Shown here piece by piece: positions 45,613 to 55,751 of a stretch of 64,000 nt of DNA. The notes beneath the pieces are model-generated. The model ran no database searches, was not told the DNA's origin, and saw nothing but the letters and a program-made list of their open reading frames with translations. Source of the DNA: Chitinophagaceae bacterium. Its GTDB lineage: Bacteria; Bacteroidota; Bacteroidia; Chitinophagales; Chitinophagaceae. The position numbers and the translations under genes were made by a program. Position 1 is the stretch's first letter; each line of letters begins with the position of its first letter. The stretch covers positions 248,001 to 312,000 of the forward strand of contig JADJBP010000002.1 of the NCBI GenBank assembly GCA_016703625.1. Reading direction: 5' to 3'.

Positions 45613-48193
45613 TTAAAACCTGATCCCTACACTCGCAAAGAAATTGATGCCATAGGCATAGAACCTCCTGTCAGGAAATTTATTAACATTTTTTTCAGCA
45701 AAATCAAAACGAAGCTGCTCAAAACCTCCTGAAACAATATTTGTATTATTAAGAATATTGTTTACGCCAACATTAAAAACCAGGAATGTTCTTTTCTTCA
45801 GCTGGTTAAATTTCCTGTTCATCAGCCAGGAATAACCGGCAAATGCATCCAGGGTATATTGCGGGTCCAGTTGTGTTTGGTCTAAAACCTGGTGCCATTT
45901 CTCCGATCCTTCATCCAAACCATTGACGGCTGCAGCTGTTCTGCGGATGGGATTGTAGTTCAGGTACATCTTATCAAAATAATTGAAGTTCACATTCAGG
46001 AACCAGAATTTAGGTGAGCGGTAATCAAACCCGATGGTATATGCCTGCTGTGCAGTTGGTACATAAAAATCTTTTGAATACACCACTTCATTCTTCGATA
46101 ACACATCTGCATTGTTATCAGTAGTAACCGTAGCGCTCTGGCGGGTATTATACGTGTAATTGCCAATGGCAGCGGCGGCGGTTAGATTTAAACCTTTATA
46201 GATCTTTGCTTCTACCCCAAACTCAATACCCATGTGCACCTTGCCAATATTACTGATTGCATAGTTCACAAAATTGCGGTACTCATCATGATAAAAAGTA
46301 AGCACATCTATCTGGTTTTTAAACTGTGTATAATAACCGGTGGCCCTTATTTTTAATTTAGGTGCATTCAATACATATCCAAGTTCAGTCGAAAGTATTT
46401 CTTCAGATTTCAGATTATCCTGCACAAAGTCCCTGGTTCTTGGGGCAATGAAAGCATTTTCGAAAAACGGTGCCCTTGATGCATAAGCACCATTGACAAA
46501 AATATAATTACGCCCGTCGATCTTATAGGTTAACCCTCCTTTAATGCCGGAGTTGTAAAAATTATAGGTAGTTGATTTGCCAAAAGAATTATTGGCAAAC
46601 AAACCGCTTTTTACATTACCGTAACGGAAAAAACTGGTATAGGAATGTTCTGATGCAATAAACACATCGAACTTACGGAACTTAAAAACACCCATTAACC
46701 AAACTGAACCTTTTTTAATATTCAGGTCATAATTATACCCGAACTTATCCCCGGTTTTAAGAATGCGGTTGGGCCTGTTCAGGTCATTCTGTGCTGCACT
46801 GTTGTTGGTTGGAAAATCCCTTTCGCCAAACTGGTTTACATCCACATAAAATTCACCACCCAGCAGGTCATCCACTTCTTTATAATAATGATTCTTCTGG
46901 CTCTGGTAAGATACCCCTGCGGTAAAGATCACATTTTCCGAAATGTTGGTATTTAAAGTTGAATTGAAATTATATTTTGTAGTGTTGATGATCCGGTCTT
47001 CAATAATATATTTTGATCTCCTGCCCGATACATCATTACCGGGGATGCCGTTTGCATTACGCACCACATCAAAAGCGCCGTAATTGCTGTTGTACAGCAC
47101 ATCCCAGTTGATCTGGCGCTTGTTCACATCATTTCTTAATTCATCTGCTACCATGGAGGCATACATGGGGTCAAGCTGCCAGCTTGGTAAGTAACGGTAG
47201 TAATCAGGCCTTGGATCGGCGGCATTGTACCAGTCTAACCCGGTGGTACTTCTTTTACCCATGGTTAAGGAAGCGGCCGTAACCAGGGATGTTTTATCAT
47301 TCACCTTCCAGTCGTGGGTTAAGATACCTATCGGCTGAAATGATTTGGCTATGCTGACATTTCTTTTTTTACCATTCTGGTATCCCCAGTAAGGATTGTA
47401 AAATTTATCACCGGCCAGGTCGAGCATTTCAGAAACTGAAGCGCCCTGGCGGCCGTTTTCTGTAGGAGTAGCAAAAGCAACAAAGGATAACAGGTGCCTG
47501 TCGTTAAAGCGTTTATCCACGCCCGCATAAAAAGACCATCCGTCGTAATAAGTACCTTCGGCATAACCTTCTTCGGCCCAACGGCGTGAACCGGAGAAAG
47601 AAAAGGCCCAGCCCTTACTGTTGAGCCCGGTTGAATGCGTGATCATGATCCGGTTGTTATAATTACGGTTGGAGGCTGCATAATTGATGCTGGTTTGTTT
47701 ACGCTGGCGGGATGCACGGGCATCAAAATTGGTTAACCCGCCCATGTCGCCAAAACCAAAAGTGGAAGACCTTAAACCCGATGTTGATTCACGGTTACGC
47801 AATACATCATTCAACCCGCCCCATTGGCCATAAGGTGTAAAACCATTATCCAGGTTTTCCATGGGAGCCCCGTTAATGTAGGTATTGAACTGGTCGGCAT
47901 CATATCCCCTGATCCGGAAACGTACAGCACCGAATTTAAAAGTGGCAGCGCTTAAAAACGGATCACGCCCGGCACCCAGTTGAGAAGAAATATTTTGTGC
48001 ACTTCCATCCTGCCCGTCACTTTCATCCAGGGAAATTACCGGGATATTATCCTGGAGGTTTTCACGGAGCGTTTCAATGATGGTTGTGTCTGGGTTTGTT
48101 TGGGCAGGTGGAGGGGTAACCTGCGAAAATGCTGCAGGTAAAAACACCCGAAAGTATTGCCACAAGCAGTCCATGTTTAATTGTAGACATCAT
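45613..48193 (-). CDS. TonB-dependent outer membrane receptor (frame break in the signal peptide)
   Basis: The main ORF begins at 48174 with a poor N-terminus, but in the next frame the ATG at 48193 gives MMSTIKHGLLVAILSGVF. Adding one base to the A5 run at 48140-48144 joins it to PAAFSQVTPPPAQ. The plug domain (RIRGYDADQFNTYINGAPMENLDNG) and about 20 barrel strands follow, ending in NFFASVGIRF with a C-terminal Phe for Bam recognition. No carboxypeptidase-like N-terminal extension or SusD partner is present, so it is not a classic SusCD pair. About 860 residues. First gene of the receptor-DUF5689-adhesin run. Confidence 0.9.
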
Positions 48194-48216
48194 AAATGTT
48201 TTGTTAAAAAAGTCAG

Positions 48217-48224
48217 CAAATGTA
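48217..48224 (-). promoter_or_regulatory. -7 element (TACATTTG) of the receptor operon
   Basis: It matches TAnnTTTG on the reverse strand, 23 bases before the ATG at 48193. It supports the repaired start rather than 48174. Confidence 0.5.
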
Positions 48225-48307
48225 GCCTTTATATACTGCTTTTCCTGTAAAAAATGACAATTAACATATTAATCATATTAAAATACTTATTATGCAGCAC
48301 TTATGAA

Positions 48308-48315
48308 TAACTTTG
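48308..48315 (+). promoter_or_regulatory. -7 element (TAACTTTG) of the EEP nuclease gene
   Basis: It matches TAnnTTTG, 19 bases before the ATG at 48335, divergent from the receptor promoter in the same 140-base spacer. Confidence 0.55.
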
Positions 48316-48334
48316 CCAATTATTTAATAAAATT

Positions 48335-49370
48335 ATGACAAAATTCTTCGTTTCCCTTGCATTCACGATCGCATCAATTTCAACAGTTTATTCACAAAAA
48401 GTTAATTACAAAGCATCCATAATCAGCTTTTATAACCTCGAAAATTTGTATGATACCGTTAATAATCCACTGGTAGATGATGAAGAATTTTTACCCGCCA
48501 GTGAACGGCATTATAATACCCGTATCTACCTCGATAAATTAAACAGGTTAACGGATGTTATTTCCCAGTTGGGCACCGATATCAACCCGGACGGAATAGC
48601 ACTGTTAGGTGTAGCCGAAATTGAGAACGATACCGTGCTCACTGACCTGGTAAATCATAAAACTTTAAAAAACAGGAAATTAAAATTTGTTCAGTACAAC
48701 TCTCCCGACCGCAGGGGTATTGATGTAGCCCTGCTTTATAACCCTAAATATTTTACACCGGTGTACAGTGAACCGCTTTTTGTACAGCTTCCAGGCGGAT
48801 CAAAAGATGCTTATTACACGCGTGATATATTATATGTAAAGGGTATCCTTGACGGTGACACCATTCATGTAATGGTTGGACACTGGCCTTCACGTTCAGG
48901 TGGTGAAGAACGTTCTATCCCGGCAAGGGCTGCAGCTGCAAGGGTTGTCAGGGGTGTGGTTGATTCATTGATGACCATCAGCCTGCAAACAAAAGTAGTG
49001 ATCATGGGCGATCTGAATGATGACCCCATCAGCCCAAGTATAACCAAAGTATTACAGGCAAAAGGTTCGGTTAAAGGCTTACCTGATGGTGGCCTTTATA
49101 ATCCCTGGTTTGATTTTTATAAAAAGGGATTGGCACGCTTGCTTACCAGGATGCCTGGGGTTTATTTGACCAGGTAATTATTTCAAAGCAGCTCAATAAA
49201 AGAACAAACAGGATATCATTTTATAAAGAATTTTTAACCAAGAATTCCTAGTGCAGCAAACGGGCAGGTACAAAGGTTATGGCAAAAGAACCTGGGATGG
49301 GATGATCTATAACTATGGTTATAGTGACCACTTCCCGGTATTTGTAACCATGCTTAAAAAAGTGCCCTGA
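48335..49370 (+). CDS. Secreted endonuclease/exonuclease/phosphatase (EEP) protein (two frameshifts)
   Basis: Signal peptide MTKFFVSLAFTIASISTVYS. EEP-fold motifs: SFYNLENLYDT (metal-binding Asn/Glu), LLGVAEIENDTVL, VGHWPSRSGGE (catalytic His), VIMGDLNDDP (Asp/Asn), and the terminal YGYSDHFPVFVTM (catalytic Asp-His). The last part is reached through two breaks: the A5 run at 49131-49135 needs one more base, and one base is missing near 49241-49245. Repaired length about 345 residues. Relatives are DNase I-like nucleases, phosphoesterases and sphingomyelinases; the GHWPSRxGG form is common in Bacteroidota secreted nucleases. Divergent from the TonB receptor. Confidence 0.87.
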
Positions 49371-49371
49371 T

Positions 49372-50094
49372 CTACTTTACAATTTCAACAGCTTCCTCAG
49401 GCAATAAGGGTAAATTTTTAAACCGTAAAACAATGTTCCCGGTTGTCACCACATCTTTCTGGCAATAAGTTACTATCCGTTCAAGATCATTCTCTTTCCA
49501 GTATACATCGCCAACCATACTGCCGTCTATATCATCTTTAGGCGACGGAACATGCAATGCTGCAGCCAGTAATTTTAAAGAAGTATAATGTTTGTAATCA
49601 CCAAAACGCCAGTATTGGAAAGTATCCACCATATTGGTTTCCCAGGGTTTCATGTTTTGAAAATCCAGGAAGGGAGGGATGGTTAAAGCGTTGATCAATA
49701 AACGGCGGCATATGAACGGGATGTCGAACTCCTTGATATTATGGCCGGTAAAACTCCATTTGTTATTATTGATCTCCATCTTCTGGAGTGCTGCCATAAA
49801 ATCCTGCAACAGCATTTTTTCATCATCCCCATAAAAGGATTTTACCCGCAGTTTCAGTTCCTTCCCTTCTCTTTTAAAATACCCAACACTGATGCAGATC
49901 ACTTTGGCAAATTCGGCCATTACACCGGCACGTTGCGGGTAAAAGTCTGCAGCCGTGGTATCTTCAGGCAAATTACGCTGCACTTTTTCTTCCCACAGTT
50001 GTTTCCAATCCTTATTCAGTTCATTGAATGTTGCATATTCGGAGACTGTTTCAATATCAATTAAGAGCAGGTTTTCTATTCTGATGTTTTGCAT
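49372..50094 (-). CDS. DEDDy 3'-5' exonuclease (predicted PolB-like)
   Basis: 240 residues. LLIDIETVSEYATF (Exo I, DxE), SFTGHNIKEFDIPFICRRLL (Exo II) and ERIVTYCQKDVVTTGNIVLRF (Exo III with YxxxD) define the DEDDy nuclease family related to DNA polymerase B exonuclease domains (PF10108 type). No signal peptide, so cytoplasmic. Its stop is two bases from that of the convergent EEP nuclease, after the latter is repaired. A role in DNA repair or nucleotide salvage is inferred only from the domain. Confidence 0.87.
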   Translation of the reverse strand: MQNIRIENLLLIDIETVSEYATFNELNKDWKQLWEEKVQRNLPEDTTAADFYPQRAGVMAEFAKVICISVGYFKREGKELKLRVKSFYGDDEKMLLQDFMAALQKMEINNNKWSFTGHNIKEFDIPFICRRLLINALTIPPFLDFQNMKPWETNMVDTFQYWRFGDYKHYTSLKLLAAALHVPSPKDDIDGSMVGDVYWKENDLERIVTYCQKDVVTTGNIVLRFKNLPLLPEEAVEIVK

Positions 50095-50160
50095 AGCGGT
50101 TGATTATACAAAACAAAATACAAATCTGTTTTTAAAAATGCAAGAGGGGAACGAATGCCG

Positions 50161-50298
50161 ATACTGGATGCTGGATGCTGGATACTGGATGCTGGATGTT
50201 GGATACTGGATACTGGATACTGGATGCTGGATCTGGATGTTATCAAAAAATTAAAAGCTTTCAAAACTTTGAGTATCCAGTATCCAGGATCCAGTATC
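50161..50298. repeat. Heptamer array ATRCTGG with inverted counterpart
   Basis: 50161-50236 consists of about eleven head-to-tail copies of a 7-base word, ATACTGG or ATGCTGG, with few variants (ATGTTGG, one 6-base copy). After a 35-base spacer, 50271-50298 contains about three and a half copies in reverse orientation (GTATCCA, GGATCCA). It lies upstream of the exonuclease gene and downstream of the porin gene. Not a terminator, no coding frame of interest. Confidence 0.85.
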
Positions 50299-50305
50299 AT
50301 TTCAT

Positions 50306-50932
50306 TTAAAAAGTAATTCCTACAAAAACCTGTATCGACTGGCTCTTCCAGGACTGACGGTTATCAATGGCATTTAAATCGGTAAGGCCCAGTTTATACC
50401 GGGCACCCAGGTTTACCAATGGCAACTGGATCCAGATGCCGCCAATGGCTGCCCACTCCCCGTTCTTATACAGGTTCCCGTTATTTTTCAAGCTGTCAAT
50501 GGTTTGTTTTACCAGTCCACCGTAAACCGGGCCAACCTGCAACTTCACTCTTTTACTGCTGCCCAGGTTTATGTTTAACAATACCGGTACTTCCAGGTAA
50601 TTCAGCTTTGATTTTTTCTGGCTGCCATCCCTGAAAATATCATCGTAAATATCACTGGGGTCATTGCTGAACTCAGATGAGCTTTGTACAAAATTCACTT
50701 CGGGCTGTATACCAAAACGGCTGCTGAAATTGATCTGTATAAATGCCCCGGCCTGGAAATTAAAATTGAATCCTTCTTTATAGGACTGCCCGGTTATCTT
50801 ATTGATGTTAACACCTCCTTTGGCACCAAACCGGAAAAGATTTTCATGTTCGCCGCCGGTTTTATTGCGCTGGGCAAAACCGGGTAAGGAGATCATCATC
50901 AACAGTACGATCAATATTCTTTGCATGTTCAT
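50306..50932 (-). CDS. Outer membrane beta-barrel protein (PorT-like porin family)
   Basis: 208 residues. Signal peptide MNMQRILIVLLMMISLPGFA. FRFGAKGGVNINKITG, FQAGAFIQINFSSRFGIQPEVNFVQ and LNYLEVPVLLNINLG are the repeated strands of the PF13568 beta-barrel family; the C-terminus ends QVFVGITF with terminal Phe. Length fits an eight-stranded barrel. Function unknown; a transport channel is not implied. Lies between the heptamer array and the fusA terminator. Confidence 0.85.
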   Translation of the reverse strand: MNMQRILIVLLMMISLPGFAQRNKTGGEHENLFRFGAKGGVNINKITGQSYKEGFNFNFQAGAFIQINFSSRFGIQPEVNFVQSSSEFSNDPSDIYDDIFRDGSQKKSKLNYLEVPVLLNINLGSSKRVKLQVGPVYGGLVKQTIDSLKNNGNLYKNGEWAAIGGIWIQLPLVNLGARYKLGLTDLNAIDNRQSWKSQSIQVFVGITF

Positions 50933-50979
50933 ATTTTTTAGTGAAGTTAGTTTTTAGCTGCCAAGATTATGCCAAACAA

Positions 50980-51007
50980 AAGCCCCATCCTTTCCGGGAT
51001 GGGGCTT
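50980..51007 (-). terminator. Terminator of fusA
   Basis: AAGCCCCATCC and GGATGGGGCTT pair around a short loop; the reverse strand continues TTTTGTTT. It lies 64 bases beyond the fusA stop. Confidence 0.78.
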
Positions 51008-51070
51008 CTTTAAAATATCCGCTTCGATCTCCTCCGTGTTTAGTTCCGCCATGGGGGCGGAGGGGGTGTA

Positions 51071-53234
51071 TTATTCTTCCCCGATCTTCACTTTGCCTTT
51101 TTGCTTGGCTATCACTTCTTCTGCAATGTTATTCGGTGCCGGAGAATAATGGCTGAACTCCATGGTTGAAGTGGCACGGCCACTTGATAATGAACGCAGT
51201 TGTGTTACATAACCAAACATTTCGCTCAATGGCACTTTGGCTTTAATAACCTGAACACCGTGTTTGCTATCCATACCTTCCAGCATTCCACGACGACGGT
51301 TAAGGTCACCGGTAACATCACCCATGTATTGATCAGGCGTAAGCACTTCTACTTTCATGATCGGTTCCAGCAAAACAGGTTTTGCTTTACGGCCTGCTTC
51401 ACGGTATCCCTGCTTGGCACAAAGTTCAAAACTCATGGCATCACTATCCACCTGGTGGAACGAACCATCAAACACACGCACTTTCATGCTCTCCATCGGG
51501 TAACCGGCCAACACACCTGTTGTCATGGCAGTTTCAAATCCTTTTTGAATGGCGGGTACAAATTCTTTTGGAATACTGCCACCAAACAAACCGTTCACAA
51601 ACTGGAAATTACTTCCCTTATTGATCTCTTTATCTTTTAAAAATTCTTCGTCAGCGGGCCCGATCTCAAAAATGATATCGGCAAATTTACCACGTCCACC
51701 GGTTTGCTTTTTCAGCGTTTCCCTGTGTTCAATCGTATTATGAAATGCTTCTTTATATGCAACCTGCGGGGCGCCCTGGTTGATCTCCACCTTAAACTCA
51801 CGACGCATACGGTCAATGATGATCTCCAGGTGCAACTCACCCATACCACTCAAAATGGTCTGGCCAGTTTCTTCGTCTGTCTTTACCCGTAATGTAGGAT
51901 CTTCTTCAACCAGTTTGGCGATCGCCATACCCATTTTATCAACGTCGGCCTGTGTTTTTGGCTCAACTGCCACACTGATAACCGGTTCCGGGAAGGTCAT
52001 GGCCTCCAGTACGATCGGGTTCTTTTCATTACAAAGTGTATCGCCTGTTTTAATATCTTTAAATCCTACGGCAGCACCAATATCACCGGCTTCAATAAAA
52101 TCAACCGGGTTTTGTTTGTTGGCGTGCATCTGCATGATTCGGCTGATACGTTCATTCTTTCCCGTACGGGTATTCAGTACATAACTGCCTGCATCCAGGC
52201 GGCCGCTGTATGCACGGAAGAAGGCCAGCCGGCCCACAAACGGGTCGGTCATGATCTTAAATGCAAGGGCACTGAATGGTTCTTTGGGATCACAATGGCG
52301 CAATAATTCTTCTCCGGTATCAGGATTGATTCCTTTTACAGCTTCAATATCCATAGGGCCGGGTAAGTAACGCACGATCGCATCCAGTGCAGTTTGTACC
52401 CCTTTGTTCTTGAATGATGAACCGCACATCATCGGGATGATGGAAATATCGATCGTTGCTTTACGGATGGCTTCATGAATTTCACCCTCGGTAATGGTAT
52501 CCGGATCATCAAAGAATTTCTCCAGTAATTTATCATCATAATCTGCAACGGCTTCGATCAAATGCTGTCTCCACTCTTTTACATCTTCCACCATATCTTC
52601 CGGAATGGGCACTTCGTTAAAGGTCATACCCAAAGTCGCATCATCCCAAACCATGGCTTTTCATGGTTATCAGGTCAACCACACCTTTAAAATTATCTTC
52701 AGCACCTATTGGCAACTGAAGCGGTACGGCTTTAGACCCCAGCATTTCCTTTACTTGCTTTACCACATTCAGGAAGTCGGCACCGGCACGGTCCATTTTA
52801 TTTACAAAACCGATACGTGGCACTTTGTAACGGTTGGCCTGGCGCCAAACAGTTTCCGATTGCGGTTCTACACCGGACACGGCGCAGAACAAAGCCAGTA
52901 AACCATCCAGTACACGTAAAGAACGCTCCACTTCCACGGTAAAATCCACGTGGCCGGGCGTATCAATGATGTTGAATTTATATTGCTTGGTATCGGCAAT
53001 TTTTTTACCCTGTTCCATCGGGAAATTCCAGAAACAGGTTGTAGCAGCCGAAGTAATGGTAATACCCCTCTCCTGCTCCTGGGCCATCCAGTCCATGGTA
53101 GCTGCACCATCGTGTACCTCCCCTATTTTATGATTTACACCGGTATAATATAGGATACGCTCAGTAGTAGTTGTTTTACCGGCATCAATATGAGCGGCAA
53201 TTCCAAAGTTTCGTTGATAACGTAAATCTGCCAT
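51071..53234 (-). CDS. fusA: Elongation factor G (one frameshift)
   Basis: G-domain motifs [15 protein letters not shown] (P-loop), the switch region [17 protein letters not shown] and [10 protein letters not shown] are in the first frame (52641-53234), which stops after MKSHGLG. Removing one base from the T4 run at 52658-52661 restores [12 protein letters not shown] and the other 525 residues: domain [16 protein letters not shown], domain IV and the C-terminal [19 protein letters not shown]. About 718 residues in total. It catalyses ribosome translocation and is essential, so the break must be an error. Own promoter at 53451-53481; not followed by the S10 operon as in many relatives. Confidence 0.95.
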
Positions 53235-53450
53235 TGTATTATTTTGAATTTTTATTTAATAGTTCCCGGTAATTACCGGTTCCCTGTTTAGTATATTTTT
53301 GTATTGATTGTTGCAGCTTTAATAAAGCATACCCCTGTGATTAAAGTCCGCATGCAGGCGAACCGGGGTTTGATATGATCTTTATAACTCTCATACTATG
53401 CTAAATTAAGTACAACTCCATCCGGTGTTACGCTGCACCTTTTAGCGGCG

Positions 53451-53481
53451 CAAAGGTACGTTCATTATTTTACATTACAAA
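53451..53481 (-). promoter_or_regulatory. Consensus promoter of fusA: TTTG - 19 bases - TACCTTTG
   Basis: On the reverse strand TTTG (53481-53478) is followed after exactly 19 bases by TACCTTTG (53458-53451). This is the full Bacteroidota -33/-7 consensus with ideal spacing. Confidence 0.8.
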
Positions 53482-53498
53482 GTGCAGGAATAACAAAA

Positions 53499-53526
53499 AA
53501 AGCCATCCGCCGCGGCGGATGGCTTT
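53499..53526 (-). terminator. Terminator of rpsG with a 24-base perfect palindrome
   Basis: 53501-53524 is a perfect palindrome (AGCCATCCGCC.GGCGGATGGCT arms), extended by AA/TT, and followed by T7 on the reverse strand. Confidence 0.85.
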
Positions 53527-53548
53527 GCATATTATAGCAAATTGATAA

Positions 53549-54016
53549 TTAGATCCTGAAATGCGCAAAAGCTTTGTTAGCTTCAGCCATACGGTGGGTA
53601 TCTTCTTTCTTTTTAAAGGAAGCACCTTCGCCTTTGCTGGCGGCAACGATCTCGTTAGCCAGTTTATCAGCCATACTGCGGCCATTCCTGTCGCGGCTGT
53701 ACTTGATCATCCATTTAATGCTTAAAGAAACTTTCCTGTCGGCACGAACCTCTGCAGGTATCTGGAAAGTTGCTCCACCAATACGGCGGCTGCGTACCTC
53801 AACACCCGGTGTAATATTGGTCAGGGCTTTTTTCCAAACTTCGTATCCATCTTCACCGGTTTGCTTGGCCACTTTATCCAATGCATCATAAAAAATAATG
53901 TATGCACCACTTTTTTTACCGGCCCACACCAGGTTGTTTACAAAACGGGTAACCAGTTTGTCGTTGAACTTCGGATCTGGCGCTAAAGGTATTTTTTTCG
54001 GTTGTGTCTTCCTCAT
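53549..54016 (-). CDS. rpsG: 30S ribosomal protein S7
   Basis: 155 residues, the standard length. [46 protein letters not shown] and [40 protein letters not shown] are S7 signatures. It nucleates assembly of the 30S head by binding the 3' domain of 16S rRNA. 48 bases after rpsL in the same transcript. Confidence 0.97.
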   Translation of the reverse strand: MRKTQPKKIPLAPDPKFNDKLVTRFVNNLVWAGKKSGAYIIFYDALDKVAKQTGEDGYEVWKKALTNITPGVEVRSRRIGGATFQIPAEVRADRKVSLSIKWMIKYSRDRNGRSMADKLANEIVAASKGEGASFKKKEDTHRMAEANKAFAHFRI

Positions 54017-54064
54017 TGTTATGTTTATTTTTCCTTTTCCCTTAAGCGGCTGATTGGGAAGTTG

Positions 54065-54439
54065 TTATTTTTTAGCTTTTTTTGTTCCGTACTTGCTACG
54101 GCTTTGTTTACGGTCTTTTACACCGGCAGTATCCAGGCTGCCACGTACAATATGATAACGTACACCTGGCAGATCTTTTACCCTTCCGCCACGTATCAAT
54201 ACAATGGAGTGCTCCTGTAAATTGTGTCCTTCACCCGGAATATAGGCAATAACCTCAATCTTGTTGGTTAAACGCACTTTAGCAACTTTACGCAAAGCAG
54301 AGTTGGGCTTTTTAGGCGTAGTGGTATATACCCTTGTACATACACCACGGCGCTGCGGACAACTGTCCAAAGCCCTTGATTTGCTTTTTGCTTTAATAAC
54401 TTCTCTTCCTTTTCTTACTAATTGTTGTATTGTAGGCAT
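54065..54439 (-). CDS. rpsL: 30S ribosomal protein S12
   Basis: 124 residues. [36 protein letters not shown] and [26 protein letters not shown] are conserved S12 segments. Lys at the classical streptomycin position 42/43 (TPKKPNS) is the wild-type residue, so no ribosomal streptomycin resistance is indicated. First gene of the rpsL-rpsG transcript, with TACCTTTG 25 bases upstream. Confidence 0.97.
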   Translation of the reverse strand: MPTIQQLVRKGREVIKAKSKSRALDSCPQRRGVCTRVYTTTPKKPNSALRKVAKVRLTNKIEVIAYIPGEGHNLQEHSIVLIRGGRVKDLPGVRYHIVRGSLDTAGVKDRKQSRSKYGTKKAKK

Positions 54440-54463
54440 TTTATCCTTTTATTTTTCGGACGG

Positions 54464-54471
54464 CAAAGGTA
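54464..54471 (-). promoter_or_regulatory. -7 element TACCTTTG of rpsL-rpsG
   Basis: On the reverse strand CTACCTTTGCCGTCC spans the -7 element; the same 15 bases precede rpsA. A TTTC at the -33 position is a partial match. Confidence 0.6.
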
Positions 54472-54536
54472 GGGTTTATGATTTGATTTGAGAAACTTAA
54501 ACCTAAAAAAAATCAAATTTTATTAACATTCATTAA

Positions 54537-54560
54537 AAAACCGCTTTAACAGGCGGTTTT
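54537..54560 (-). terminator. Terminator of ilvE
   Basis: AAAACCGC (54537-54544) pairs with GCGGTTTT (54553-54560); the reverse strand continues with T's. Confidence 0.75.
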
Positions 54561-54628
54561 ACGAGTATTGTACAGCCCAGATCCCGGTAAAGAGCGAGCC
54601 GGTAATATGAATTTACGGGTTAAAACGG

Positions 54629-55693
54629 TTATATTTTTTGCATCCAGCCATGGGTGTCAGGCACCCGGCCATAGCGAATGGCATTTAACTGATCTTTTAC
54701 AGCAGGGGCTGTTTTCCAGGTATCCACGTCAAATTCCATTACATAATCCTTGTACCGGAGCTCTTTTATCAGCGAAATGGTGGCTGCAGTGCCGGTTCCA
54801 AAAACCTCCTTCAACTGTCCTGCCTTGTGTGCTTCAATGATCTCATCAATATTCAGGCGTCTTTCTTCCACATCCAGCCCCATTTCCTTTAAAACAGTAA
54901 TTACGCTGTCCCTGGTTACCCCGGCCAGTATGGTGCCGGTTTCAAGTCCAGGTGTAATGGCTTTATTGCCGATAATGAAAAACACATTCATGGTACCACA
55001 TTCCTGTACAAATTTATGTTCAAAGGCATCTGTCCATAAAACCTGGTCGTAACCCTTCTTTTTTGCTTCGGCAGTGGCATACATGGCAGCACCGTAATTG
55101 CCGGCTGCCTTTGCATATCCAACACCGCCGGGTACAGCCCTTACATAGTGCTCTTCCACATAAATACGCATGGGTGCGCTGTAATAAGGCCCTGTAGGAC
55201 TGAGAATGATCATGAATTTATATTTTTCACTTGGCCTTACCCCGATCATATGATCGCTGCTGAACATGAATGGCCGTATATATAAAGCATGGTCTTTTTG
55301 TTGTGGTATCCAGTTCTTATCCAGTTCAACGAGCAAACGCATGCCTTCCATAAAAATATCTTCGGGTACCTGCGGCATCTGCATTCTTTCGGCAGAAATA
55401 TTAAAGCGCTTATAATTATCAAGCGGGCGAAAAATAAATGCTTCACCTGCTTCATTTTTATAGGCTTTTATTCCTTCAAAAATGGATTGGCCATAATGTA
55501 TCGCGGCAAGTGAGGGGTCCATTAATAATGGCTGGTAGGGTTTTATTTCCGGATTTTTCCATTCGCCATCCTCGTAATCCATTTCCAGCATATGATCAGA
55601 AAAATATTTTCCAAAGGGTATGTTTTCCAGGTTGATATCTTTTAATTTACTCCTTTCTGCTTTTGTGATATTAATATTTTCAGCTGCAATCAT
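54629..55693 (-). CDS. ilvE: Branched-chain amino acid aminotransferase
   Basis: 354 residues from MIAAENINITKAE at 55693; the longer in-frame start at 55729 adds an unlikely MFFSFLCSK. PLP-fold class IV motifs: YGQSIFEGIKAYK, the Schiff-base Lys in GGVGYAKAAGNYGAAM, ECGTMNVFFII, and GTGTAATISLIKEL. It transfers the amino group between glutamate and the 2-oxoacids of Val, Leu and Ile. A terminator follows. Alone, divergent from the 55752 gene. Confidence 0.95.
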   Translation of the reverse strand: MIAAENINITKAERSKLKDINLENIPFGKYFSDHMLEMDYEDGEWKNPEIKPYQPLLMDPSLAAIHYGQSIFEGIKAYKNEAGEAFIFRPLDNYKRFNISAERMQMPQVPEDIFMEGMRLLVELDKNWIPQQKDHALYIRPFMFSSDHMIGVRPSEKYKFMIILSPTGPYYSAPMRIYVEEHYVRAVPGGVGYAKAAGNYGAAMYATAEAKKKGYDQVLWTDAFEHKFVQECGTMNVFFIIGNKAITPGLETGTILAGVTRDSVITVLKEMGLDVEERRLNIDEIIEAHKAGQLKEVFGTGTAATISLIKELRYKDYVMEFDVDTWKTAPAVKDQLNAIRYGRVPDTHGWMQKI

Positions 55694-55751
55694 ATTCGTA
55701 ATTTTACTGCAAAGAAACGAAAAAAACAATTGTTAATAAATTCCCTTTGGT

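Larger units (their letters stand above)
53235..53548. other. fusA leader and rpsG terminator region
   Basis: About 310 bases between rpsG and fusA, containing the rpsG terminator, the fusA promoter and a presumed leader of about 210 bases with small palindromes, e.g. CCGGTAATTACCGG at about 53268-53281. No ORF seen. Confidence 0.55.

Noticed and set aside
45613..48193. SusC/SusD polysaccharide utilisation locus
   Set aside because: There is no SusD protein, no glycoside hydrolase and no carboxypeptidase-like N-terminal domain on the receptor.
50161..50298. Heptamer array considered as a CRISPR array
   Set aside because: Units are 7 bases with no spacers, and no cas genes are nearby.
53235..53450. 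tRNA or known riboswitch in the fusA leader
   Set aside because: No cloverleaf arms or T-loop GTTCRA with proper pairing and no recognisable riboswitch core were found by eye.
54065..54439. Streptomycin resistance through rpsL
   Set aside because: The TPKKPNS region has the wild-type lysine; the rsmG lesion is the only possible link to this phenotype.
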